From NCBI GenBank assembly GCA_040079795.1, contig JBEBJQ010000006.1, positions 1 through 64,000 on the forward strand: a stretch of DNA of 64,000 nucleotides. The letters run 5' to 3'. Position 1 is the first letter of the stretch; each line of letters begins with the position of its first letter. Under the pieces are notes generated by a model. That model made no database searches and had not been told where the DNA came from. It saw nothing but the letters and a program-made list of their open reading frames with translations. Origin of the DNA: SXIZ01 sp040079795 (GTDB lineage Bacteria; Pseudomonadota; Gammaproteobacteria; Methylococcales; Methylomonadaceae). Below are positions 17,357-25,588 of this stretch, one piece after another. A program made the translations under genes and the position numbers.

Positions 17357-18079
17357 GTGGAGCACTGCTTTTCGCTACAGCAGGGGGTTGTGGCTATATG
17401 GTATGCCGATTTGGCAAAACTAGCCCTTGATCAAGAGCGTTGCTATGCGGTTTTGGATGATGCTGAGCGAGCGGTGCTGGCAAAGCTAAGGTTTCAAGCT
17501 TTGCGTGACCAGTATCTGTTAAGCCATGGCTTATTAAGGATGCTATTGGGCAGTTACTTGCAAGTTTTGCCGGAGGCACTCAACCTTAACCGATCTGCCT
17601 ATGGTAAGCCATTTTTAGAGGATTATCCTGCGCTCAGTTTTAATATGTCCCATTCTGCGAATAAATTGTTAGTTGCGGTTACCCAAGAGGTTCCAGTGGG
17701 GGTTGATATTGAAGCAATGAAACCCAGAACCCATACAGCTGGTTTGGTGGCAAAGTGCTTTGCTGCGGAAGAGCAGGGTTATTGGCAAAACCTGCCTGAG
17801 CCTGTAAAAATGCGCGGTTTTTTTGATTTTTGGACGCGTAAGGAAGCATTTGTGAAAGCAGTGGGGCAGGGCATTAGTTTGGGACTTGAGCGTTGTGTTA
17901 TTGATCCTTCTGATCCTACCCGTTTTTTGCGTATTCCAGACCATTGTGGATCGATTGATGCTTGGCGTGTTCAAGATTTGGTGGTTGACGTTAGTTGTTG
18001 CGCGGCAGTTGTGGCAAAACTGAGGGAATTTAAGCTCAAATCATTTTTGATCAACGATTATTTAGCAAGGCTTAATTAA
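17357..18079 (+). CDS. Sfp-type 4'-phosphopantetheinyl transferase
   Basis: Transfers phosphopantetheine from coenzyme A to a serine of carrier proteins. 240 residues, the double-domain Sfp/Gsp length rather than the short AcpS. Signatures are SFNMSHSANKLLVAV, the Mg-binding GVDIE, and FFDFWTRKEAFVKAVGQGI. The start is GTG 17357. Its partner carrier may be the stand-alone acyl carrier protein at 32768-33004, the only such protein in the window, though that is inference. It converges with the DUF6164 gene and overlaps it by four bases. Confidence 0.93.
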   Translation: MEHCFSLQQGVVAIWYADLAKLALDQERCYAVLDDAERAVLAKLRFQALRDQYLLSHGLLRMLLGSYLQVLPEALNLNRSAYGKPFLEDYPALSFNMSHSANKLLVAVTQEVPVGVDIEAMKPRTHTAGLVAKCFAAEEQGYWQNLPEPVKMRGFFDFWTRKEAFVKAVGQGISLGLERCVIDPSDPTRFLRIPDHCGSIDAWRVQDLVVDVSCCAAVVAKLREFKLKSFLINDYLARLN

Positions 18080-18441
18080 TACCCAAAATCGAGAATAAGC
18101 CGTGTTGAAACAGCCAGAACAAATAAAGTGCAAACGGTATAGAGAATAAAGCGGAACGGGTGTTTAAGTAGATTGCCTAAAAAGGTTGGTGTGGTGCCTG
18201 CCTGTTGGTTGTCTAAGTACAGTTGCCGCTGAGATGTAAAGCGTTGTTGCTGGTACTCAGCAAGCAGTTGTTGTGCTAATTCCAGATTGGTGTCCTCCCT
18301 TAGCCAGATTGCAGGCATGGAAATACCCCAATTGCCCACTGAGGTTTCATAATAAGGCAGCTCATGGGCGTCGAGCAACGCCCTTATTTCGTCGGCTTCG
18401 TCTTCGGGTACGTTTCTAAGGGGAAAAAGTAAAATGGGCAT
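18076..18441 (-). CDS. DUF6164 family protein
   Basis: 121 residues. The N-terminal part (LLFPLRNVPEDEADEIRALLDAH) resembles the small ferredoxin-like fold of DUF6164 proteins, with the conserved YETSVGNWGISMPAIWL. A C-terminal membrane helix (about 98-117) anchors it. Function is unknown. The 3' ends of this gene and the phosphopantetheinyl transferase gene overlap by four bases. Confidence 0.75.
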   Translation of the reverse strand: MPILLFPLRNVPEDEADEIRALLDAHELPYYETSVGNWGISMPAIWLREDTNLELAQQLLAEYQQQRFTSQRQLYLDNQQAGTTPTFLGNLLKHPFRFILYTVCTLFVLAVSTRLILDFGY

Positions 18442-18976
18442 TTGTCAATTTTAGATTACAGGGTTAATGGCTAATATTAGCACAACAGCTTTAAGTCAAT
18501 CCTTGCAATGATGCTTCTGTAAATTTACGCTAAATGACGTATTATAAATGTGTTATTTAACATAGTTTTTTATATTTTTGGTTTTTTGGTTAATAAAGAT
18601 GTTTTCTAACAATGTCTTATGTTTTGGTGTTGTAATTGCTGGAATTTTTTGGTTTTGCTCTTTTTCGTTTAAATTGAAAGAGATACTATAATGGGACGAT
18701 TAATGGAATTCCTAGTCAAATTCATAACTTATAACAGTTATCTAATATTCGGGACAGGACTAGAATGGCCTTCATGGTTTATAGCGCGTTGCGGAGTGCA
18801 TAAATATAAAGCCTCAAGCTGGTCTCTTGTGGTGGTTTGTCGTGCTGTAACTTTTGAGGTTTAAGCTTCGCTTGCAGTTAGAGTTACTAAGGGTTTTTAG
18901 GTTGTTAAAATTAAATATACCTAATGTTTTGTTGATTTTGTTAAAATAGAACTTACTTGAGAGGCTGTTGTCGGAC
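18442..18976. other. AT-rich intergenic stretch before the copper cluster
   Basis: 535 bases, notably AT-rich, upstream of the metal-binding cluster, so probably its promoter region. A TATAAT occurs at 18687-18692 with no good -35 box. A 57-codon open frame (18691-18864) starts there but has only a weak GAGA before it and no recognisable product. Confidence 0.35.
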
Positions 18977-19153
18977 ATGGGCGATGATAAAAAAAATTGT
19001 GATCTATGTGGTTTAACTGTTGAAGTATCTGGCTTTGACTTGAAAACAAAGCAAGGAAGCCAGCATTTTTGTTGTGAAGGTTGCAAGGGTATTTATCAGT
19101 TATTGCATGAAGATGAAATTCTTGACGATGAGGAAAATCGTGCTACTAATTAA
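18977..19153 (+). CDS. Stand-alone cysteine-rich metal-binding domain of P-type ATPases
   Basis: 58 residues from ATG 18977, or 61 from TTG 18968, which has GAGAGG directly before it. The pattern CDLCG, about 20 residues, FCCEGCKGIYQLL is the metal-binding domain normally found at the extreme N-terminus of CcoI/FixI-type heavy-metal ATPases (PF12156). Here it is a separate small protein and the acidic tail ILDDEEN ends it. It heads a plus-strand gene run leading to a Cu(I)-type ATPase at 20318, so a copper-donor or sensor role for that pump is inferred. Confidence 0.8.
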   Translation: MGDDKKNCDLCGLTVEVSGFDLKTKQGSQHFCCEGCKGIYQLLHEDEILDDEENRATN

Positions 19154-19175
19154 TTTTATTGTCGGGAAGTAATCA

Positions 19176-19469
19176 ATGAAAAACCATAGTCACCATGTAA
19201 AACAAGATGGGTCTTTGTCTAAACAAATCGTGAAGGGCACAATCGTGTCTGCGACATTAGGAGTGGGGGGGAAGGTAATGAGTAAATTAGTGAAATATCC
19301 TGTAGTGGTTTTTGGGATGGGTGTGGTTGCAGGTTATTTTGTGTATAAATATCGCAAAGAAATTATTTCTAAAACCAGTCAGGCCGTTGATGCAGGAAAA
19401 GATTTTGTCTTGCAACAAAAAGAAAATTTGGAAGATATTGTTGCAGAGGCTAAAGAAGACTTAGATTAG
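19176..19469 (+). CDS. Single-helix membrane protein, possible ATPase helper
   Basis: 97 residues. The N-terminus starts MKNHSHH, a possible metal ligand. One hydrophobic segment (about 43-61) is followed by YRKE and a charged amphipathic helix rich in Glu, Asp, Lys and Ala ending EAKEDLD. The layout (short helix anchor, long charged tail) recalls YtxH-like proteins and the mycobacterial PacL chaperones that work beside P-type ATPases. Sequence identity to PacL is not evident, so this is an analogy. It starts 22 bases after the preceding gene. Confidence 0.65.
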   Translation: MKNHSHHVKQDGSLSKQIVKGTIVSATLGVGGKVMSKLVKYPVVVFGMGVVAGYFVYKYRKEIISKTSQAVDAGKDFVLQQKENLEDIVAEAKEDLD

Positions 19470-19531
19470 CCTTTTTGGTTTTTTGTTAAAGCAGACAGAG
19501 ATGTGAGAGGGAGTCTTTGTCTGTGTAATTC

Positions 19532-20185
19532 ATGTTTTTTGCGGCTACTCTAAAATTACATATGTCTATTCAAAAAGAATTTGTCGTGCGATATCGATCC
19601 ATTGGCCATGTTCGATTTCAAATTCCAGCGCAAGTGTGTGTTTTCCCGGTAGCATCCGCCATTGAAGACGGAATTATGGCCATTGCAGGGGTTACAAGCG
19701 TACGTCTTTTCAGTAAACAACAAAAGCTATCCATTCGTTTTGATGAGGCTGTTTGTAATTTCAACCGTTTAGCCTTGAAAATTGTGGTTTTATTGGGGGA
19801 TTTGAATAAACGGGGGGGATTGGCTGGAAAAATGGCATCAAAAGCTGAACCCAATTCTAATCTGTTAACGAAAATGGGTAATAAAGTTAAAGGATTAAAA
19901 GCCAGTCAGTGGATTAAAGGTAAGGTCGATGACGCCAAGGAAACTGTGCAAGCTGCTAAAGTGATCACCAAGTTGGGAATGAAAAGGCCTAAAAGCTTCA
20001 TTCAAAACCCGGAAAAAGCCATTATTAATTTCTTGAATGATATTTTAGTCCTCTATTTGATTAAGATACATTGGAAGCATGTTGTTAAGTTATGGCTGCC
20101 TAGCCCTTTGAAATATCGCTATGAATGGTTAACGGTATTGTATTTGTTTTATTTGTTGGTACGTTCGCGAAAGTCAGCGCAATAG
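19532..20185 (+). CDS. HMA-like (HMA2) membrane protein, unknown function
   Basis: 217 residues from ATG 19532; ATG 19562 is equally possible as no ribosome site decides. Residues about 14-85 have the beta-alpha-beta pattern of a heavy-metal-associated domain, with the GVTSVRLFSKQQKLSIRFD strand turn, but no CxxC, so it probably does not bind copper itself. A basic linker follows, then two hydrophobic helices (about 165-180 and 192-210). The same cysteine-less fold occurs at the N-terminus of the ATPase encoded next. It likely acts with that pump, by inference from position. Confidence 0.6.
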   Translation: MFFAATLKLHMSIQKEFVVRYRSIGHVRFQIPAQVCVFPVASAIEDGIMAIAGVTSVRLFSKQQKLSIRFDEAVCNFNRLALKIVVLLGDLNKRGGLAGKMASKAEPNSNLLTKMGNKVKGLKASQWIKGKVDDAKETVQAAKVITKLGMKRPKSFIQNPEKAIINFLNDILVLYLIKIHWKHVVKLWLPSPLKYRYEWLTVLYLFYLLVRSRKSAQ

Positions 20186-20317
20186 TATCAATTAAACAAT
20201 GTTAAATCCAAATACCCCTGCTTCTTGTTTTGCTGTAACAGTTCCTCTTAACCTGTTCACGGTTAAACCCTTTCAAACAAAAGTGCGGCTTTCGTTTATT
20301 TCTGCGGTACGGTCATT

Positions 20318-22780
20318 ATGAAAACAGAAACCTTACAGTACAAAAATTTTCAGCTGGTTCACCAATTAAAATCACGCATTAGGATTAATGTCCCGATATT
20401 GAAGAACGATCAGGAGCGTGCCTATATCTTAGAGATTTTGCTAAAAAAACGCCCTGAGGTTAAGCAAGTCCGGTCTGTCTTTGGTATCGGATCGGTGGTG
20501 ATTTATTTTGATTCGGCGTCCCTGCCTAAAAAGAATTTATTAATCCTATTGGATGCAGTGCTGGGAAATATTGCCCAAAAACCTTCTTCTAAGGATCGTG
20601 TGGCAGAAAAAGTGACGTTTGCAGAAGAGGCTACCCAAACCGTTGAACTGGCTATTGAAGGGATGACTTGCGCCTCTTGCGCTTTATTAATTGAAATGGT
20701 TTTAAAACGTGATCCTAAAGTTAAACAGGTGAATGTAAACTTTGGTACCGAAACGATGTCGGTACAAGGGAGTTTAAGTAAGGATGAAGTATCAGCCAAG
20801 GTTGCCAGTCTGGGTTATCAGGCTGTTTTAATGGATACCTTGTCTCAACGTAAGGCATTAATTGAAAAGGAAAAGATTCGTTTAGATGAGGCTCGCAGCC
20901 GGTTTGTTTGGGCTGGCGGGTTAAGTTTGCCGGTGGTGGTTATTGGCATGGCTATGCCAAGGGCACCTTGGTTACACGTTTTGCAATTTGTATTGACCAC
21001 GCCAGTGGTGTTTTGGTCAGGCAGGCAGTTTTTTACTAAAGCCTGGCGTTTAAGCAAGCAGCGCGCTGCCAATATGGATTCGTTAATTGCGCTAGGGGTT
21101 GGTTCAGCTTATGGATACAGTTTGCCCTCCCTGTTGAGGCGCGGTGGTCATCTGTATTTTGAAGCGGCAGCGGCAATTATTACCTTTGTTTTACTGGGCC
21201 GTTATCTTGAGGAGCGGGCTAAAGGTCAGGCAGGCGCAGCGATCCGTAAGCTGGTTGGTTTGCAGCCACAAACAGCCAATGTGCTCCGTGAGGGTGTCGA
21301 GCTGCTGGTAGATGTTGATAGCGTGGTGGTCGATGATATTTTACTGATCCGGCCCGGCGAGAGAATTCCAACTGATGGCATTGTTGTTGCCGGGGTTTCA
21401 ACGGTTGATGAATCGATGGTAACCGGTGAGAGCTTGCCGGTGGTTAAAGAAATCAATCATTTGGTGATCGGTGGCTGTGTCAATGGCACCGGCGTGTTGC
21501 AGGTTAAAGTGACGGCGGTTGGTATGGATACAGTGCTGGCTGGCATTGTACATATGGTTGAGCAAGCACAGGCTACTAAATTACCTATTCAAAAACAGGT
21601 GGACAAAATTTCAGCTGTGTTTGTGCCGGCAGTTATGGGGGTTTCTGTGTTAACTCTGGCGGGTTGGTTGCTTTTGGGCGCGCCTTTTTCGTTTGCTTTT
21701 GGTAGCGCGATTACGGTTTTGCTTATTGCCTGTCCTTGCGCCTTAGGTTTAGCGACACCGGCTGCCATTATGGTGGGAACCGGACAAGCGGCTAACCGGG
21801 GGGTTTATATTCGCAATGGTGAGAGCCTCGAAATAGCCGCCAAGCTGAATGTTATTGTATTTGACAAAACCGGCACGATTACTGAGGGCAAACCTAAAGT
21901 AACCGATTTGGTTAAGTTTTCCCGCTTGAGTGAGGCGTCACTTGTTTGTTTGGCGGCTTCTGCCGAGTATGGGTCTGAGCACTTTTTGGGTAAGGCGATT
22001 GTAAGCTACGCGCGGGAGCAAGCTTTCGAGTTAAAGGAATGTTCACAGTTTAGTAGTATTACAGGACGGGGTATAGCCGCTGAGGTTGAGGGTAAAAAAA
22101 TACTGTTGGGCAACCAAGCCTGGATGCAAGAGCAAAATGTAGTTGCACATGAATTAGTAGCGTGCGCCGATAGCTTTTCTTTGCAGGGTAAAACGGCAGT
22201 GTTTATGGCGGTTAACGGTAAGGCGGCCGCAGTATTCGGCATTGCAGATAAGCCGCGTTTAAATGCGGCTCAGGCGATACAGCACCTACATGCATTGGGC
22301 ATTGAAACCTTGATGGTCACCGGAGATGCTGAAAATACCGCCCGATATATTGCTGCAAAAGTAGGTATTAAAACGGTGATTGCGAATGCCAAACCGGAAC
22401 AAAAGCTGGCGATTATTAAGCAATATCAGGAGCAAGGGCAATTTGTCGGCATGATTGGTGATGGTATCAATGACGCGCCTGCACTGGCGGCTGCGAATGT
22501 GGGCTTTGCAATTGGTAGCGGCACTGATATAGCGATTGAAGCTGCTGATTTGACGCTGGTTAAAGGGGATATCAATAAAGTTACTGAGACCATCCAATTG
22601 AGCACCGATACTATCCGTATTATTAAACAGAATTTATTCTGGGCTTTTGGTTACAACACAATTGCTATTCCGGTTGCAGCTATGGGACGTTTAAACCCAA
22701 TGATTGCATCTGCCGCTATGGCTTTAAGTTCGGTCTCGGTGATCGTTAATTCGCTACGTTTAAATAAACCCCAGGATTAG
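20318..22780 (+). CDS. Cu(I)-type P1B heavy-metal ATPase
   Basis: 820 residues. Order: a cysteine-less HMA-like domain (about 10-75); a normal HMA domain with GMTCASC (Cys118, Cys121); eight membrane helices with the CPC metal site (472-474); actuator loop TGES; phosphorylation motif DKTGT (Asp516); and GDGINDAPA. Helix residues YN (in AFGYNTIAIPVAAM) and MALSS near the end mark the copper(I)-specific P1B-1 class. The usual N-terminal cysteine-rich domain is missing and is encoded separately at 18977. It should export Cu+ from the cytoplasm, for detoxification or for loading copper enzymes. It ends four bases before the next gene. Confidence 0.92.
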   Translation: MKTETLQYKNFQLVHQLKSRIRINVPILKNDQERAYILEILLKKRPEVKQVRSVFGIGSVVIYFDSASLPKKNLLILLDAVLGNIAQKPSSKDRVAEKVTFAEEATQTVELAIEGMTCASCALLIEMVLKRDPKVKQVNVNFGTETMSVQGSLSKDEVSAKVASLGYQAVLMDTLSQRKALIEKEKIRLDEARSRFVWAGGLSLPVVVIGMAMPRAPWLHVLQFVLTTPVVFWSGRQFFTKAWRLSKQRAANMDSLIALGVGSAYGYSLPSLLRRGGHLYFEAAAAIITFVLLGRYLEERAKGQAGAAIRKLVGLQPQTANVLREGVELLVDVDSVVVDDILLIRPGERIPTDGIVVAGVSTVDESMVTGESLPVVKEINHLVIGGCVNGTGVLQVKVTAVGMDTVLAGIVHMVEQAQATKLPIQKQVDKISAVFVPAVMGVSVLTLAGWLLLGAPFSFAFGSAITVLLIACPCALGLATPAAIMVGTGQAANRGVYIRNGESLEIAAKLNVIVFDKTGTITEGKPKVTDLVKFSRLSEASLVCLAASAEYGSEHFLGKAIVSYAREQAFELKECSQFSSITGRGIAAEVEGKKILLGNQAWMQEQNVVAHELVACADSFSLQGKTAVFMAVNGKAAAVFGIADKPRLNAAQAIQHLHALGIETLMVTGDAENTARYIAAKVGIKTVIANAKPEQKLAIIKQYQEQGQFVGMIGDGINDAPALAAANVGFAIGSGTDIAIEAADLTLVKGDINKVTETIQLSTDTIRIIKQNLFWAFGYNTIAIPVAAMGRLNPMIASAAMALSSVSVIVNSLRLNKPQD

Positions 22781-22784
22781 CTAT

Positions 22785-22889
22785 ATGGATCATTCGACGA
22801 TGGATCATTCGACGATGGATCACTCGACGATGGATCACTCTATGATGGATCACTCTATGATGGATCACTCTATGATGGATCACGGCAGC
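22785..22889 (+). repeat. Seven in-frame 15-base tandem repeats
   Basis: Units of ATGGATCAYTCNAYG run from the start codon for 105 bases; three end in ACG, three in ATG, and the seventh is ATGGATCACGGCAGC. Each unit begins with ATG in frame, so unit gain or loss changes only the length of the metal-binding tail and any unit could serve as a start. Confidence 0.9.
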
Positions 22890-23702
22890 ATGCATGGCAT
22901 GACCGAGGTTGCGACAGCTGCGGGTGGTTTTGATTATACTTTGGCTTTTATTGCTGGATTTTTGGGTAGTGGGCATTGTCTAGGGATGTGTGGGGCACTG
23001 GTTTCCGGTTATTTTATGAATTCCGGTGCTAACCGGTCTTATTGGCCGTACCTTATTTATCAGTTGGCCAGAATTTCTGTATATACCTGTGTAGGTTTTG
23101 CCGCTGCTGCATTAGGTGTAGTACTGGTTTCCAGCGGTCTGTTTGGTAAAGTCCAAAGCGTTTTACAAATGTTCATCGGTATAACGGTGATTGTGCTGGC
23201 TTTGGGAATTTTAGGCTGGATACCCTTGCAGGGTTCAATCCGTTTATTGCCGATGAATTTGCTGCGGAAAGGCTATGCCAGTTCGCGCAGCAAAGGGCCC
23301 ATGGTAGGTGCAATGTTGGCAGGTTTTTTAAATGGTTTGATGCCCTGTCCTTTGACCTTTGCGATGGCAGTTAAAGCGACAACAGCCGCAAGTATTTACG
23401 AAGGTGGATTGTTAATGCTGGTGTTTGGATCTGGAACTTTGCCGATGATGCTATTCGTGAGCTTTGCTTTCGGCAAAATGAGTGCGCATTTTCGGGGGCT
23501 AATGTTGAAGGCTGCGGCTTTGATCATGGTTTATATGGGGGCAAACACCTTTTATCGTGGTTTGAGTTTTTATACAGAAGCTAATTTTAAGCATCATAAT
23601 TTTTGGCATATGCTGAAGGAACAGCTGGATAGCTGGATTGTTTTTCTTAATGAGGTCATTGTATATTTTACTGGCTTAATTGCTGCTATTCAGGGTATGT
23701 AG
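22785..23702 (+). CDS. DsbD_2/SafE-like membrane protein with Met-Asp-His-Ser repeat
   Basis: 305 residues. The N-terminus is a Met/Asp/His/Ser repeat (MDHST then MDHSM, seven units) followed by HGMT. Six hydrophobic helices follow. The first includes GFLGSGHCLGMCGALV, the two-cysteine motif of the cytochrome-biogenesis membrane family found beside ccoI in many genomes; a Pro-Cys-Pro (LMPCPLTFA) sits in the middle. Methionine and histidine repeats are typical copper ligands. AGGA eight bases before 22785 supports the first of the many in-frame ATGs. A role passing copper or electrons to or from the ATPase is inferred from position and the repeat. Confidence 0.8.
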   Translation: MDHSTMDHSTMDHSTMDHSMMDHSMMDHSMMDHGSMHGMTEVATAAGGFDYTLAFIAGFLGSGHCLGMCGALVSGYFMNSGANRSYWPYLIYQLARISVYTCVGFAAAALGVVLVSSGLFGKVQSVLQMFIGITVIVLALGILGWIPLQGSIRLLPMNLLRKGYASSRSKGPMVGAMLAGFLNGLMPCPLTFAMAVKATTAASIYEGGLLMLVFGSGTLPMMLFVSFAFGKMSAHFRGLMLKAAALIMVYMGANTFYRGLSFYTEANFKHHNFWHMLKEQLDSWIVFLNEVIVYFTGLIAAIQGM

Positions 23703-23714
23703 GTAGGGGTAATT

Positions 23715-24620
23715 ATGCAACAAGATGATTTAGTTGCACTTGCACATGCTGCGCAACGGCTGGAAACAGTTAATCTGGCGACGCATTTAAGCCAGTTAAT
23801 CGGTATGCCGATTGAAAAAGCGATGGCTGCATTTCCCGGACATTGGTCGACGATTGTGGCGCGGATTACCCATGCGGCCTTGCGTAAGGCATTGAAGGGA
23901 GCCTTATGGACGATGGGGGCAAAAAAAAACAAACCCGCTAATAAAGCACATAAATTCCTGGCGGGATTGAGCGGCGCGGTAGGTGGATCATTTGGCATTA
24001 TGGCGCTGGCGTTTGAGCTGCCTGTTTCTGCAACTATCATGTTACGTTCTATAGCCGAAATTGCAAGGCACGAAGGCGAAGATCTTGCTGTACTTGAAAC
24101 CAAACTGGAATGTTTGACGGTGTTTGCGTTAAGTGGTGGTTCAGCTACCGCGGAAAGTGCGGATACCAGTTATTATGCGGCGCGGTCGCTCTTAGCAAAA
24201 GCGGTAAGTGATGCTGCCAATCATGTTGCCGTGCATGGGTTTTCTAAAGAAGGGGCGCCTGCTTTAGTCAAGTTTATTAGCGTGGTTGCAATGCGGTTTA
24301 ATTTGCCGGTTTCTCAAAAAGTGGTGGTTCAGACTTTGCCGGCAGTTGGTGCATTGGGGGGGGCGGCGGTAAATGTCTTGTTTATCGAGCATTTTCAGCA
24401 AATGGCGATTGCGCATTTTACGGTACGCAGATTGGAACGACAGTACGGGAAACCCCTAATCGCAGCCCGATATAGTGCAATAGTAAAAGCAAATCGTGAG
24501 TCGAAAAGCAAAGTGTGGAATACCTTGCAATGGTTAAATGAAGATACCAACATTAGTGTGTCGTCCACAGCACTTTCGGCAACGGAAAATCACCGTAAAC
24601 GGAAATCTAAAAGTATATGA
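23715..24620 (+). CDS. EcsC family protein
   Basis: 301 residues of the EcsC family, named from a gene next to a Bacillus ABC transporter; its function is unsettled. The conserved core is AGLSGAVGGSFGIMALAFELPVSATIMLRSIAEIARHEGED (in pieces, about residues 80-120). The later ALGGAAVNVLFIEHFQQMA is a second hydrophobic signature. The protein has amphipathic and partly membrane-inserting helices. It follows the DsbD_2-like gene by 12 bases and overlaps slyX by four, so it is translated as part of the same run. Whether it shares the copper role is unknown. Confidence 0.85.
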   Translation: MQQDDLVALAHAAQRLETVNLATHLSQLIGMPIEKAMAAFPGHWSTIVARITHAALRKALKGALWTMGAKKNKPANKAHKFLAGLSGAVGGSFGIMALAFELPVSATIMLRSIAEIARHEGEDLAVLETKLECLTVFALSGGSATAESADTSYYAARSLLAKAVSDAANHVAVHGFSKEGAPALVKFISVVAMRFNLPVSQKVVVQTLPAVGALGGAAVNVLFIEHFQQMAIAHFTVRRLERQYGKPLIAARYSAIVKANRESKSKVWNTLQWLNEDTNISVSSTALSATENHRKRKSKSI

Positions 24621-24820
24621 ATGAGCAACGGTTTGTCGAATTAGAAATTAAAGTCGCTTATCAGGAGGACTTGTTACAGGACCTCAATCAAATCATTATT
24701 AAGCAGCAACAGCAAGTTGAGCGTTTAGAAGCAACCTGTAAAATGCTGCATGAGCGTATTAAAAGTTTACAGGAGAGGGGGGCGGAGCTGGATGTTGACC
24801 AGGCTCCGCCACATTATTGA
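24617..24820 (+). CDS. slyX: SlyX family protein
   Basis: 67 residues, nearly all one coiled coil with heptad Leu/Ile spacing, then the conserved C-terminal PPHY. This length and ending define SlyX, a small protein of unknown function common in gammaproteobacteria. The ATG overlaps the EcsC stop (ATGA). Confidence 0.9.
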   Translation: MNEQRFVELEIKVAYQEDLLQDLNQIIIKQQQQVERLEATCKMLHERIKSLQERGAELDVDQAPPHY

Positions 24821-24953
24821 AAATTTACCGGTTAAAGGGTCAATATTTCAATCGATTAAAGCCTGGTTTTTATACAAATTGAAATAAATAATGTACTTAG
24901 GTTTTCGTTTTATCTAAACTATCCGGGTTGATAAGCCTAATTAAGAAAAAAAT

Positions 24954-25376
24954 ATGTCAGTTGCCAGTGAAGAAACCATAAATCTCGCCGGGAAAATTTA
25001 TAGTGTTGCTGAGCTTTTGCGGGAGTTAGACGACTATGTTCGCTTGGAAGCGGCTGAGCAGTGCTTTGCGTTGACGGCCTTGATAAACGATCCCTCTGCA
25101 TTGGTTAGAAGCGCTGTTGCACGTAAAAAAGTTGGTCATGAGATTTTGGTTAAGGATGTTGAGTGGCAAGTGCGTGCAACCGTTGCCAAATATTGTAATG
25201 ACGTTAAATTTTTGGATATTCTTGCCCTGGATAGCCATGAATTTGTTCGCTTTGTAGTGGTTAAGCGCGGTCATGCCCTCGAACTTTTAGCGCAGGATGT
25301 TGATGAAGAAATCGCTGCCATTGCGCGTTATGCTTTGCAACGGCAAGTGATTTTGGCCGAACAGCCAATGCAGTAA
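24954..25376 (+). CDS. LRV/HEAT-repeat-like small protein
   Basis: 140 residues made mostly of short helical repeats of about 23 residues: LINDPSALVRSAVARK, LVKDVEWQVRATVAKY, LALDSHEFVRFVVVKR and LAQDVDEEIAAIARYA. The Asp-x-x-x-x-Val-Arg pattern is that of leucine-rich variant (LRV) repeats known beside nitrogen-fixation genes. The N-terminal Fe-S cysteine cluster of those proteins is absent. It probably binds another protein; the partner is unknown. It sits between slyX and rapA with its own gap on each side. Confidence 0.6.
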   Translation: MSVASEETINLAGKIYSVAELLRELDDYVRLEAAEQCFALTALINDPSALVRSAVARKKVGHEILVKDVEWQVRATVAKYCNDVKFLDILALDSHEFVRFVVVKRGHALELLAQDVDEEIAAIARYALQRQVILAEQPMQ

Positions 25377-25588
25377 TGAATACGGCACTGGTAGTATTTA
25401 ACGGTAGTTTGTTGCAGTGCTTCTGGACGTGGGCGCTGCTTTCGACTATGCGATGGTATTTCGATTTCCCCGATTTTTAGCTTATCCCTGTTGAAAAATA
25501 AAAATTCAGTCCCATTTCTTATTAATAACCTCTGCGTCAGGTTTTTTTCTTGTATGTTGTGCAATCATTTAAACAGGCATTTCAATAA

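Noticed and set aside
18691..18864. 57-codon open frame in the gap before the copper cluster
   Set aside because: Only a weak GAGA precedes it and the product matches nothing I know; it could be real but cannot be supported.
22746..22976. Antisense His-Arg-Val-Ile repeat frame
   Set aside because: It is the reverse reading of the 15-base repeat in the DsbD_2-like gene.
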